From contig JAAWLO010000014.1 in the NCBI GenBank assembly GCA_022797935.1, forward strand, positions 1 to 39,741: a stretch of 39,741 nucleotides of DNA, read 5' to 3'. Position numbers and translations under genes: made by a program. The notes beneath the pieces are model-generated. The model made no database searches. It saw only the letters and a list, made by a program, of their open reading frames with translations, and was not told where the DNA came from. This document shows, one piece after another, positions 8,304-16,227 of this stretch. How positions within the stretch are numbered: position 1 is the stretch's first letter; each line of letters begins with the position of its first letter. The DNA comes from Oscillibacter sp. GTDB taxonomy: Bacteria; Bacillota; Clostridia; Oscillospirales; Oscillospiraceae.

Positions 8304-8370
8304 AAACGCGGGAGGATTTGCCGCAGGCCGGCGGTATAGCCAGCGCAGTTGACGATATCCTTCCGCGTTT
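8304..8370 (+). other. Strong stem-loop downstream of cyuA
   Basis: AAACGCGGGAGGAT at 8304-8317 pairs with ATCCTTCCGCGTTT at 8357-8370, giving 14 contiguous pairs with one G-U. The 39-nt loop can itself form a small CCGC/GCGG stem. No clear T-tract follows (TTCCCG), so it is not a canonical terminator. It lies in the otherwise empty 265-nt gap between cyuA and the MATE gene and may terminate or protect the cyuA transcript. Confidence 0.5.
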
Positions 8371-8449
8371 CTTCCCGCCTCTCCCCGCGCTTCCCATTTT
8401 GCACAACATCTCCCCGCCAGGGAAACCGTAAAATCATCCAAATTCACCC

Positions 8450-8477
8450 TTGCAGTTTTGGCAAAAACGACTATAAT
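8450..8477 (+). promoter_or_regulatory. Sigma-A-type promoter of the MATE gene
   Basis: TTGCAG at 8450-8455 and TATAAT at 8472-8477 are separated by 16 bp. Transcription would start near 8484, about 65 nt before the ATG at 8549. Confidence 0.6.
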
Positions 8478-8548
8478 GAACGGAGCTTTTCAGACAAGCC
8501 CCGGCTGCCGGATTCTCTGGCCGCCGGATAAACTGCGAGGAATTTACT

Positions 8549-9913
8549 ATGACAAAAAATCTGACCATCGGAAGCCCTCTGCGGCTCATTCTCAGCTTCG
8601 GGTTTCCCGTTCTTCTTGGAAACCTCTTTCAGCAGCTCTACAGCGTCATGGATACCGCCATTGTGGGCCAAACGCTGGGAGGCTCCGCTCTGGCCGCCGT
8701 GGGCGCTACCGGCTCCATCAACTTTCTGGTAGTGGGTTTTTGCTCCGGGGTATGCAGCGGCTTTGCCATCCCCGCGGCGCAGCAGTTTGGCGCGGGAAAC
8801 CCAAGGGAACTGCGGCGCTACGTGGCCGGAGGCGCCTGGCTCTGTCTTCTGTGCGGCGGACTGCTGACCCTGGCCACCGTGCTTCTGTGCGGCGACATCC
8901 TCACCGCTATGCGGACGCCGGCCGAAATCTACCAGCGGTCTTACCGTTATATCCTCACCATTTTCGCCGGGCTGCCCGCCTATTTCCTCTGCAATTACAC
9001 CGCCGGTGTTCTCCGCTCCCTGGGCGACAGCCGGACGCCGGTCATCTGGCTCAGCGCCGCAGCCCTGGTGAACATGGTGCTGGATGTGGTATTCATTCTG
9101 GCCTTCCGGCTGGACGTTTTCGGAGCGGCTCTGGCTACGGTCCTCTCTCAGCTGCTGGCGGGGATGGGCTGTCTGATTCGAATGTTCCGCGGGTATCCCA
9201 TCCTCCGCATGGAGCGGGCGGACTGGCGCTGGAGCGCCCGGCGGATGGGCGAGCTGTGCCTGATGGGGCTGCCCATGGGCCTCCAGTTCTCCATCACCGC
9301 CATTGGCAGCGTCATGATTCAGACCGCCGTCAACGGTCTGGGCACCGCCTATGTCACCGCCGTCACCGCCGCCAGCAAGGTGACCATGTTCATAGCCTGT
9401 CCCTTTGACGCCATGGGCAGCACAATGGCCTCCTACGGCGGACAGAACGTGGGGTCCGCCCGCTGGGAGCGGCTTCACCAGGGGGTGCGGGCCTGCCTGG
9501 TGCTGGGGGCCGGATATTCCCTTCTCTCTTTGGGGGCCTTGTACCTCTGGGCCGACCCGCTGAACGGGCTCTTCCTGGATGAAAGCGCCCTGCTGCCTCT
9601 GGCCCGGGAATATGTGCTGATCCAGGCCCTGTTCCACTTCCCCCTGGCCCTGGTCAACATTTTCCGCCTGCTGATCCAGGGCATGGGCTTCTCCCCGCTG
9701 GCCACCCTGGCGGGCGTGCTGGAGCTGGCAGGCCGGGCGGCGGTCTCTCTGCTGGTGCCGGTAATGGGCTTCCAAGCCGCCTGCTTTGCCTCCCCGGCAG
9801 CTTGGGTTCTGGCCGACCTGTTCCTGCTGCCCGCCTATCTGTACTGCTTCCGCCGTCTCTCCCGTCCGCAGGGAAGGGGCGGCGTGGGCCTCCCGGGTCC
9901 CAGCAGGGCCTGA
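8549..9913 (+). CDS. MATE family multidrug/organic cation exporter
   Basis: This 454-residue membrane protein has the two-fold, twelve-helix pattern of MATE transporters. It begins TIGSPLRLILSFGFPVLLGN, followed by a FQQLYSVMDTAIVGQ segment typical of helix 1, and a second-half repeat starts near residue 235. Length is normal for the family. The ATG at 8549 follows CGAGGAA. It has its own promoter and is closed by a strong terminator, so it is monocistronic. It would export cationic compounds in exchange for sodium or protons. The neighbouring minus-strand MerR regulator points towards the YfcC-type operon and not this gene, so a regulatory link is not supported. Confidence 0.93.
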   Translation: MTKNLTIGSPLRLILSFGFPVLLGNLFQQLYSVMDTAIVGQTLGGSALAAVGATGSINFLVVGFCSGVCSGFAIPAAQQFGAGNPRELRRYVAGGAWLCLLCGGLLTLATVLLCGDILTAMRTPAEIYQRSYRYILTIFAGLPAYFLCNYTAGVLRSLGDSRTPVIWLSAAALVNMVLDVVFILAFRLDVFGAALATVLSQLLAGMGCLIRMFRGYPILRMERADWRWSARRMGELCLMGLPMGLQFSITAIGSVMIQTAVNGLGTAYVTAVTAASKVTMFIACPFDAMGSTMASYGGQNVGSARWERLHQGVRACLVLGAGYSLLSLGALYLWADPLNGLFLDESALLPLAREYVLIQALFHFPLALVNIFRLLIQGMGFSPLATLAGVLELAGRAAVSLLVPVMGFQAACFASPAAWVLADLFLLPAYLYCFRRLSRPQGRGGVGLPGPSRA

Positions 9914-9936
9914 ATCCCGCCTGCATTTTATGAATA

Positions 9937-9983
9937 ACCGCCGGACGAAGTCGGTTTCTGCCTTCGTCCGGCGGTCATTTTTT
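9937..9983. terminator. Strong terminator after the MATE gene
   Basis: ACCGCCGGACGAAG pairs perfectly with CTTCGTCCGGCGGT, a 14-bp stem, and is followed by ATTTTTT on the plus strand. It lies between the convergent MATE and MerR genes and could serve both. Confidence 0.93.
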
Positions 9984-10011
9984 ATGGCAGCCCGCTGCGG
10001 GCCAATCGAAC

Positions 10012-10827
10012 TCAGCGGAGGGGAAGGCGCAGAATCTGCACCTCGTAAATACAATCCTGAAAACTGGTGAAATTGTCCTCGTATTCACTGGCAACCACCA
10101 CCCCCGGCGACCGGTTCTGGAAGTAGCGGCGGACATAGGTGCTGTCAAAGGGCTCCGCCAAAATGCGGGACTGCATACAGAAGTAATCCCCCGCCGGAAG
10201 GGTACGAATCTTCGGGTGTTCCAGGGCAGGTTTTTGCCGGAGGTACACAAAGTAATGGGTGGGGACCACCTCCCCTCTCAGCAGCGCCGGATAGTCCAGC
10301 AAATAGCCGTGCTGGCGCAGAAAGGCTGTATGGGAAAAGGTCCGGCTGTGCTGAAGACGGGTCAGCCGCTCTCCAGCAGTGCCGTAGATGTACTCTCCAG
10401 GCTCCAGGGGTTCCGCCAGAATGCAGCGCTCCGGCTCCTGGACCTTATAGGGCAGATCGTCAAAATCCCGCAGGTCCAGATGTTCATAATACGCCAGATA
10501 CCACTCCAGGTCCTCCAAAAGGGCATTCAGCGTCTCTGCTTCTTTCCGCAAAGTCTCTCTTCGCCGCAGCAAAAAGGTCTTGAACTGCGCGACGTCATTC
10601 GAGGCCAGGGCGTCCCGAATGTCTTCCAGACGGAACCCAAAACGCTGGAGGTATTTCACCCGGTCGATGTAGCTGATCTGGTCATAGTGGTAGTAGCGAT
10701 AGCCGGTTTTCTGATCTGTGCAGTGGGGCACCACCACTCCCTGTTTGTCATAAAACCGCAGGGTCTGGGGCGAGATGTTCAACAGTGCCGCCACCTCGCC
10801 TATGGTATAACGTTCCTTGTTCCACAT
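10012..10827 (-). CDS. MerR family transcriptional regulator with large C-terminal effector domain
   Basis: This 271-residue protein has a MerR winged helix at about 5-72 (YTIGEVAALLNISPQTLRFY, then the wing GYRYYHYDQI). A dimerisation coiled coil follows to about residue 125, and then a roughly 150-residue effector-binding domain of the BmrR/GyrI-like kind. The ATG at 10827 is preceded by a sigma-A promoter at 10880-10908. The divergent gene at 11084 has a promoter with a 19-bp spacer of the sort that MerR proteins untwist, so this regulator probably activates the transporter/amidohydrolase pair. The inducer is unknown; it may be the transported or hydrolysed amino-acid conjugate. Confidence 0.92.
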   Translation of the reverse strand: MWNKERYTIGEVAALLNISPQTLRFYDKQGVVVPHCTDQKTGYRYYHYDQISYIDRVKYLQRFGFRLEDIRDALASNDVAQFKTFLLRRRETLRKEAETLNALLEDLEWYLAYYEHLDLRDFDDLPYKVQEPERCILAEPLEPGEYIYGTAGERLTRLQHSRTFSHTAFLRQHGYLLDYPALLRGEVVPTHYFVYLRQKPALEHPKIRTLPAGDYFCMQSRILAEPFDSTYVRRYFQNRSPGVVVASEYEDNFTSFQDCIYEVQILRLPLR

Positions 10828-10879
10828 GATAGCATTCCCTTTCTGACGCAGATTGCCGTCTGCCGTCCGCTTTATTATA

Positions 10880-10908
10880 ATTATAAGGGAAATACCGGGA
10901 TTTGTCCA
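10880..10908 (-). promoter_or_regulatory. Sigma-A-type promoter of the merR gene
   Basis: On the minus strand TGGACA (10908-10903) and TATAAT (10885-10880) are separated by exactly 17 bp, a good housekeeping promoter pointing at the MerR gene. Confidence 0.7.
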
Positions 10909-10910
10909 CG

Positions 10911-10952
10911 TGGAAAGTCCATATCAGGCTGGAGGGTTCTTTGGACTTTCCA
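10911..10952. repeat. Perfect 11-bp inverted repeat in the merR intergenic region
   Basis: TGGAAAGTCCA at 10911-10921 is the exact reverse complement of TGGACTTTCCA at 10942-10952, with a 20-nt spacer. Each arm is itself nearly symmetric (TGGA-AAG-TCCA). It lies beside the merR -35 and about 65 bp upstream of the divergent promoter, which contains the related CTTCCAGTCCAG. It may be an extra operator or a hairpin in the leader. Confidence 0.6.
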
Positions 10953-11018
10953 GCAATTTTTGGTTGAATTGTAAAAAAGAAGGAGAAAAATTTCAAGCGT
11001 TTTTCCTGAAACGTGACC

Positions 11019-11049
11019 TTGACCTTCCAGTCCAGTACAATGTTACAGT
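11019..11049 (+). promoter_or_regulatory. MerR-type promoter with 19-bp spacer, driving the transporter/amidohydrolase operon
   Basis: TTGACC at 11019-11024 and TACAGT at 11044-11049 are 19 bp apart, and the spacer carries CTTCCAGTCCAGTACAATG, an imperfect dyad. Overlong spacers with the operator between -35 and -10 are the hallmark of MerR-activated promoters, and the MerR gene is divergent. Confidence 0.75.
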
Positions 11050-11083
11050 AACATAACCTTCAACAAACGAAAGGAGAGTCCTT

Positions 11084-12475
11084 ATGAAAAAGCAGTTCCA
11101 AGCGCCTCATGTGCTGGTCCTCGTGGTGGTCATGATTGCCCTGGCCGCCCTTCTCACCTGGGTGCTCCCGGCGGGAAGCTACAACCGCTATGTAGACGAG
11201 AATGGCGTCACCCTGGTTGAAGAAGGATCTTATCAGCAGATGGAGCAGACGCCGGTAGGCCCCTTTGAGATGCTCCAGGCCATCCCCAACGGTCTGGTGG
11301 AGGCCGCCTCGATTGTGTCCATCATTTTAATGTATGGCGGGGCTTTCGGCATCATCAACCACACGCAGGTGGTGGAAATCGGCATCGCCAGTTCCATCGA
11401 GAAAATGCGCCGGTTCTCCGCCCTCATCATCCCCGTCATCATGCTGCTTTTCTCCCTGATGGGGGCTATGCTGGGTATCTCCGAGAGTTGTTATGCTTTT
11501 ATACCCCTGTGCATCCTCCTGGCTAAAGCCATGGGCTATGACGCGATTGTGGGCTTCGCCATGGTAATGCTGGCCAATATTATAGGCTTCGCCGCCGGAC
11601 CTATGAACATGTACACCACCGGCATCTCGCAGCAGATTGCCCAGTTGCCCCTCTTTTCCGGTCTTGGCGTCCGGATTGCAGTCTATGCGCTGCTTCTGGG
11701 CGTCTCCATTCTCTATGTGCTGTGGTATGGCTGGCGCATCAAACGGGACCCCTCCCGCAGCCTTCTCTACAGCGCCGAAGCCCGGGAAGAGGAAGAATCG
11801 ATGGAGGCCCGCTACAGCGCCGCAGACTTCACCTTCCGGAAAAAGTGTACCCTGACCGCCCTGCTGGCTGGGTTCATCGGTTTGATTTACGGCATTGTCC
11901 GCCTGGGCTGGTGGCAGGGCAGCACCATTGGCGGCTACCTGCTGGGCATGGCCATTCTGGTGGCCGCCGTGGATGGGAAACGTCCCAACGAAATGGCCAA
12001 AGGCTTTGTGGACGGGGCCAAGGGCGTGCTGATGGGCGCTCTGATGGTTGGCTTTGCCCGGGCCATCATTCTCATCCTCACCGCCGGAAACGTCATTGAT
12101 ACCCTGCTCTTCTACGCTTCCATCCTGATCAGCCGGACCACCTCCGGCGTGGCCGCCGCCGCCATCTACGTCTTCACCTTCTTTTTCAACTTCGTGGTGC
12201 CCTCCGGCAGCGGCAAGGCCGCCATTGTCATGCCCCTCATCACCCCCATGGCCGACATGGCCGATGTCACCCGGCAGACAGCGGTGCTGGCCTATCAGCT
12301 GGGAGATGGCCCCACCAACCTCTTCTGGCCCACGGCGGCCCTGGCCCCTCTGGCTATGGGCGGCGTGCCCTACAGCAAGTGGATCCGGTGGTATCTGCCC
12401 CTGACCGCTATCCTGTTTGTGCTTTCCATTCTTGTCATTGTCATCTGTAATCAGGTGGGCTACGGTCCTTTCTGA
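11084..12475 (+). CDS. YfcC-family membrane transporter
   Basis: This 463-residue polytopic membrane protein resembles the YfcC/DcuC-like family. It opens with QAPHVLVLVVVMIALAALLT, followed by a WVLPAGSY segment typical of YfcC proteins. The later helices contain PSGSGKAAIVMPLITP near residue 378 and a GDGPTN motif near residue 408. Family members are thought to move basic amino acids, peptides or C4-dicarboxylates. The ATG at 11084 follows AAAGGAGAG. It is co-transcribed with an M20 amidohydrolase 24 nt downstream, so the cargo may be an N-acylated amino acid or short peptide. Expression is probably activated by the divergent MerR protein through the 19-bp-spacer promoter. Confidence 0.9.
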   Translation: MKKQFQAPHVLVLVVVMIALAALLTWVLPAGSYNRYVDENGVTLVEEGSYQQMEQTPVGPFEMLQAIPNGLVEAASIVSIILMYGGAFGIINHTQVVEIGIASSIEKMRRFSALIIPVIMLLFSLMGAMLGISESCYAFIPLCILLAKAMGYDAIVGFAMVMLANIIGFAAGPMNMYTTGISQQIAQLPLFSGLGVRIAVYALLLGVSILYVLWYGWRIKRDPSRSLLYSAEAREEEESMEARYSAADFTFRKKCTLTALLAGFIGLIYGIVRLGWWQGSTIGGYLLGMAILVAAVDGKRPNEMAKGFVDGAKGVLMGALMVGFARAIILILTAGNVIDTLLFYASILISRTTSGVAAAAIYVFTFFFNFVVPSGSGKAAIVMPLITPMADMADVTRQTAVLAYQLGDGPTNLFWPTAALAPLAMGGVPYSKWIRWYLPLTAILFVLSILVIVICNQVGYGPF

Positions 12476-12499
12476 GTATCTGGAAAAGGAGGAGATTCT

Positions 12500-13672
12500 A
12501 TGGATTATTCAAACGTGAATCAACTGGCGGAGGCGGTTTTCCCCTACGCTGTGGAGACCCGGCGGCACTTTCACGCCCATCCGGAACTGAGCAACCAGGA
12601 GTTTGAGACCACCCGCTATATTCTTCAGGAACTGGAAAACATGGGGATTCCCTGCGTGACCCCCGCACCCACTGGCGTAATCGCCGTCCTCTCCGGCCGG
12701 AAACCCGGAAAGACCCTGGGCATCCGGGCGGATATCGATGCTCTGCCCATTCAGGAGCTGAACGAGGTTCCTTATTGCTCTCAGAACCCGGGCGTCATGC
12801 ACGCCTGCGGCCACGATGCCCATACCGCCGCCCTCCTGGCCACAGCCCGGGTGCTCCGGGACCTGGAGTTCCCAGGAACGGTAAAACTCATCTTCCAGCC
12901 TGCCGAGGAATATTTCCCCAGCGGGGCCCTGGCCATGATGTCCGGCGGCGACCTGGACGGGTGTGACGCCATTATCGGCGCCCACGTCTTCAGCCACCTG
13001 CCTGTCGGAAGCTTCTGTGTGGAGCCCGGCGGGAAAATGGCGGCCTCCGCCAGTGTCAACATCCGCGTCAAGGGCAAGGGCGGCCACGGCGGAATGCCTC
13101 ATCAGGCTGTGGATGCCACCGTAGCGGCAGCCGCCATTCTATTGAACCTTCAGACTCTGTCCAGCCGGGAACTGGACGTTCACAATCCCGCCGTCATCAC
13201 CATAGGCACCCTCCAGGCCGGAACCGCCAAGAACATTATCGCTGAGGACGCCTTCATGACCGGAACCCTGCGCTATTTCGACAACGGCCTGCTGCCGCAG
13301 CTGGAAGCGTCCATCCGCCGCCTTGCCGGGCATACCGCCGCCGCCTTCCGGGCGGAAGCGGAGGTGGAGATTGTTCCCGGTCTGCCCGCCGTGGTCAATG
13401 ACCCGTCGCTCTCTCAGCTGGCGGTGAAGGCCGTCCAGGGAATTGGAGGTTCCCTGCTGTCTGTGAAGCCCAGTGCCGGCGTGGACGACTTTGCCTACTA
13501 TGCCCAAAAGGCCCCTTGCCTCTACGCGCAGATTGGTGCAGGTCATGACGCCAGCTTCCCGCACCACAATCCCCGGTTTGACCTGGATGAGCGCTGCCTG
13601 AAGCAGGCCGTGGCCTGGTTTACCGCCTTTGCTCTGGATTTCCTGGAGACAGACGCCCCTTCCGCTTTATAG
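12500..13672 (+). CDS. M20 family metallo-amidohydrolase (N-acyl amino acid hydrolase type)
   Basis: This 390-residue cytosolic metallopeptidase belongs to the M20D/amidohydrolase group. Metal and catalytic motifs are visible: HFHAHPELSNQE at 23-34, GIRADIDALP at 74-83, HACGHDAHTA at 101-110 (C103, H105), QPAEEY at 133-138 with E136/E137, and an HHNPRFD segment near the C-terminus. Enzymes of this group release amino acids from N-acyl conjugates using two metal ions. The ATG follows AAAGGAGGAG, 24 nt after the transporter gene. Import by the upstream YfcC-type carrier followed by hydrolysis is the simplest reading. The acyl group and amino acid are unknown. Confidence 0.92.
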   Translation: MDYSNVNQLAEAVFPYAVETRRHFHAHPELSNQEFETTRYILQELENMGIPCVTPAPTGVIAVLSGRKPGKTLGIRADIDALPIQELNEVPYCSQNPGVMHACGHDAHTAALLATARVLRDLEFPGTVKLIFQPAEEYFPSGALAMMSGGDLDGCDAIIGAHVFSHLPVGSFCVEPGGKMAASASVNIRVKGKGGHGGMPHQAVDATVAAAAILLNLQTLSSRELDVHNPAVITIGTLQAGTAKNIIAEDAFMTGTLRYFDNGLLPQLEASIRRLAGHTAAAFRAEAEVEIVPGLPAVVNDPSLSQLAVKAVQGIGGSLLSVKPSAGVDDFAYYAQKAPCLYAQIGAGHDASFPHHNPRFDLDERCLKQAVAWFTAFALDFLETDAPSAL

Positions 13673-14111
13673 TGAAGTATAAAGTTTTCTTCTGCACGCG
13701 GGAGAAAATTGATGAATTCCCACATTTTTCTCCGGTATCTTTGTATATTCTCATCAGCCTTGCATTCTTGACCCTACATCCTTCCGCAGATTTATGCTGA
13801 TTTCACTGGGAACGGTCCATCCAGACCGCATTTCTGTAAGACAACCCGCCGTTATGGGCTGCGGCATTTTCTTGACCATTCCGTCCCGCTTCTCTGTCTT
13901 TCAGCGCTTTCCGCAGATTCTTCCGAAAGACGCGCCGCCGGGGCCCGGAACAGAGTCCGGCAGCGTCTCCGCTTTTGCGCCCGGCGTCCCAGCGGGTCTG
14001 TCCGGTATTTTCGTGGAGCCGGACTGCCGGACCCGCCGTACAGGCATTGGCCAAGCGGAAGAACATTCCCAGATCGTTTATGCCCCCAGCCAAGAAAGGA
14101 GAATTATTCAG
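13673..14111 (+). other. 439-nt intergenic leader before the methionine gamma-lyase-type gene
   Basis: No gene is supported here. The 106 codons upstream of 14112 happen to be open in the same frame but lack a ribosome site and show no family similarity. A perfect 9-bp inverted repeat, GTCCGGCAG at 13955-13963 and CTGCCGGAC at 14024-14032, could form a stem in a leader RNA. I do not recognise an S-box, T-box or other known riboswitch. An AAGGAG ribosome site precedes the ATG at 14112. Confidence 0.5.
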
Positions 14112-15296
14112 ATGTCCGCTTACTCTGTCGAAACCGAAGCCCTCTATCAGGGCGAACAGATACAGGGCATGGAGCTGCACCCGGAATCTATCCCCTGCTT
14201 CTTTACTACGGCCTTTACCATGCGGGGCTTCCAGGAAGTCCAGCAGACTTACGCCTCGAAAGGCTACACCTACATCCGCACACGCAATCCCAACCGTACA
14301 GCCCTGGGGGAGATTGTCTCCTGTCTGGAAGGCGGAGAGGAGACGCTGATTTTTGCCTCCGGCATGGGCGCTATCACCAGTACGCTGATGGCTCTGCTGG
14401 AAAAAGGAGACCACGTGATCTGCAACGCCAACATCTACGGAGAGACCTTCGGCGTCATGACAGAAATTCTCGGTAAATGCGGCGTGGAAGTCAGCTTTGT
14501 AGACTTCCAGAACCTGGATGATGTTGTCCGGGCCGTCCGGCCAGAGACGAAGCTGATTTATTCCGAGGTCTTCTCCAACCCCACGCTGGTACTGGCGGAC
14601 TTGAAGTCCCTGGGGGAAATCGCCCACCAGAGAGGGGCCCTTCTGATGGTGGACAATACCTTCACTTCGCCGGTGGCCATCCAGCCGATTTCCTTCGGCG
14701 CAGACATTGTGGTCAACAGTCTGACAAAATTCCTCAACGGCCACAGCGACGCCATGGGCGGTGCCGTGACGGCCCGGAAGACCCTGTGCGCGAAAATCCA
14801 GTCCACAGCTATGCTGCTGGGCACGCCGGGAGAACCGTTCAGCGCGTGGCTCATTCAGCGGGGCATCCAGACGGCGGCGCTGCGCCTTCCCCGGCAGATG
14901 CATACAGCGGAACGTCTGGCAAAGGCCTTGGCGGAAAGCCCGCACGTGAAGAAGGTATATCATCCCAGTCTTCCCGGGTATCCGCAGCGGGAATTGGCGG
15001 ACAGCATGTTCGGCCCGAACGGCTATTGCGCCATGCTGAGCTTCGTGGTGGAAGAGGATCTGGAGAAAATTGACCAATTCATGCTGGCTCTGCGGTTTCC
15101 CCGGTACGCGCCTACGCTGGGCGGCCTGCACACGACACTGAGCCACCCGGTCACCTCGTCCCACATGGGCGTGCCGGACGAGACGCGGCGGAAGATGGGA
15201 ATTACACCGGGAATGATCCGGGTTTCCGTGGGAATCGAGGACCCGGAAGATTTGACAGCGGATTTCCTGCAGGCGCTGGAAGTATTCGGCGCATAA
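14112..15296 (+). CDS. Cys/Met metabolism PLP enzyme, methionine gamma-lyase type
   Basis: This 394-residue enzyme belongs to the trans-sulfuration family. It shows YIRTRNPN at 54-61 binding the PLP phosphate of a neighbour subunit, FASGMGAI at 81-88, VDNTFTSP at 180-187 and the PLP lysine K206 in NSLTKFLNGHSDAMGG. Members include methionine gamma-lyase, cystathionine gamma-lyase and O-acetylhomoserine sulfhydrylase. The GTPGEPFSAWL segment and the late SHMGVPDETRRKMGI segment fit the methionine gamma-lyase branch best, a moderate call. The ATG at 14112 has the only good ribosome site. It is a single gene closed by a strong terminator. It would yield methanethiol or sulfide, ammonia and an oxoacid, adding a third C-S-cleaving enzyme to this region. 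Confidence 0.88.
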   Translation: MSAYSVETEALYQGEQIQGMELHPESIPCFFTTAFTMRGFQEVQQTYASKGYTYIRTRNPNRTALGEIVSCLEGGEETLIFASGMGAITSTLMALLEKGDHVICNANIYGETFGVMTEILGKCGVEVSFVDFQNLDDVVRAVRPETKLIYSEVFSNPTLVLADLKSLGEIAHQRGALLMVDNTFTSPVAIQPISFGADIVVNSLTKFLNGHSDAMGGAVTARKTLCAKIQSTAMLLGTPGEPFSAWLIQRGIQTAALRLPRQMHTAERLAKALAESPHVKKVYHPSLPGYPQRELADSMFGPNGYCAMLSFVVEEDLEKIDQFMLALRFPRYAPTLGGLHTTLSHPVTSSHMGVPDETRRKMGITPGMIRVSVGIEDPEDLTADFLQALEVFGA

Positions 15297-15307
15297 CGCA
15301 AACAGAA

Positions 15308-15347
15308 ATGGAGTGCCGGGGCCAAGCCCGGGCACTCCATTTTTTTG
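15308..15347 (+). terminator. Terminator of the methionine gamma-lyase-type gene
   Basis: ATGGAGTGCC pairs with GGCACTCCAT, extended by an inner GGG/CCC, and is followed by seven or more T residues. It starts 12 nt after the stop codon. Confidence 0.93.
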
Positions 15348-15372
15348 TTATTCTCACTCTGCGGGAAAAATC

Positions 15373-16203
15373 TCAGGAGTCCAGCCCCAACAATTCCCGG
15401 CTATGCTGATTCAAATACGGCAGCAGCGTCTGATAGGGAATCTGAAACACCTGCGGTCCAGCTCCTTGGGCCGCCAGCTCGTAGGGCGAAAACCCCACCG
15501 TCATTCCGCTGCCGTCAAAGCTCACAGCGTAATTCGTCCAGTCCGCCAAAATGGCGGCATAGTCCGGCCAGAAATAGGCTTCCGGCTGTTCCCCCTGTTC
15601 GGCTGCCGCCTCCCGGGCCTGCAGAGTCAGCTCATTCTGCACCACCGTCCGCAGGACGCCGTCTTCATCCAAAAGTTCCGGGTCAAAGAAGCTTCCCGTT
15701 TCCAAATCAAAATTCCAGCTCAGCAGCACGGTGCTGACACGCTCTCCGCCGGCGGAGCTCTCATATACCCCCCGGACGCTGACCAGACCGGCCGTGCGGT
15801 AAACCGTACAGCGGAGGGTGCTGGTATAACAGGGACCTTCCGTTTTCGTCCGAAATTCCTGATCCGCCTCCGCCGCCTCCAGCTGCTCCAACGCGTTTTC
15901 CTCCCAGACGGCAAAGCAGGTATTAAAGGTCTCCGCCAGCTCCAGCGCTTCCAGTTCCTCCTCGGTGGCCCCTGCATCCAGAACCGTTCCGTCCTCCCGC
16001 AGAATCCGCAGAACCGGCGTCTCATAAGCATAGTCCGCCAGGGCCGCTCCCTGGCTGTCACGCAGGACGCCGCAGCGGTTCTCAACTTCCACCGCACAGG
16101 AGAGAGCCGTCTCCGGCAGAGCGTTTTTCACGTTGACCAGTGTCTCACTGGCGCAGCCCGCCAGAGCGCTCAGCACCAAAAAGAGGGCAATCATGGTACT
16201 CAT
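15373..16203 (-). CDS. Secreted lipoprotein, DUF3298-like
   Basis: This 276-residue protein has a short lipoprotein signal peptide. The hydrophobic stretch at 3-13 leads to the lipobox LSALAGC, with C17 as the lipidated residue. The mature part resembles DUF3298/RsiV-type extracellular proteins, in which a mixed alpha/beta domain around LVSVRGVYESSAGG and FDLETGSFFDPELL is typical. The family includes anti-sigma factor domains and peptidoglycan- or lysozyme-related proteins, but no specific function can be assigned. The ATG follows AAAGGAGG. It is 24 nt downstream of tmcAL, probably in the same transcript. It acts at the outer face of the cytoplasmic membrane. Confidence 0.75.
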   Translation of the reverse strand: MSTMIALFLVLSALAGCASETLVNVKNALPETALSCAVEVENRCGVLRDSQGAALADYAYETPVLRILREDGTVLDAGATEEELEALELAETFNTCFAVWEENALEQLEAAEADQEFRTKTEGPCYTSTLRCTVYRTAGLVSVRGVYESSAGGERVSTVLLSWNFDLETGSFFDPELLDEDGVLRTVVQNELTLQAREAAAEQGEQPEAYFWPDYAAILADWTNYAVSFDGSGMTVGFSPYELAAQGAGPQVFQIPYQTLLPYLNQHSRELLGLDS

Positions 16204-16227
16204 CGGGTGCCTCCTTTCCTGGGCGGT

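Noticed and set aside
8471-10054. Very long open frame antisense to the MATE gene
   Set aside because: It is a codon-bias artefact of GC-rich coding sequence on the other strand, with a low-complexity, Gln/Gly/His-rich translation and no ribosome site. The same applies to other long antisense frames such as 1974-3368 and 13803-15335.
13794-14111. In-frame N-terminal extension of the methionine gamma-lyase-type gene
   Set aside because: It lacks a ribosome site and family similarity, while the ATG at 14112 has AAGGAG and gives the usual family length.
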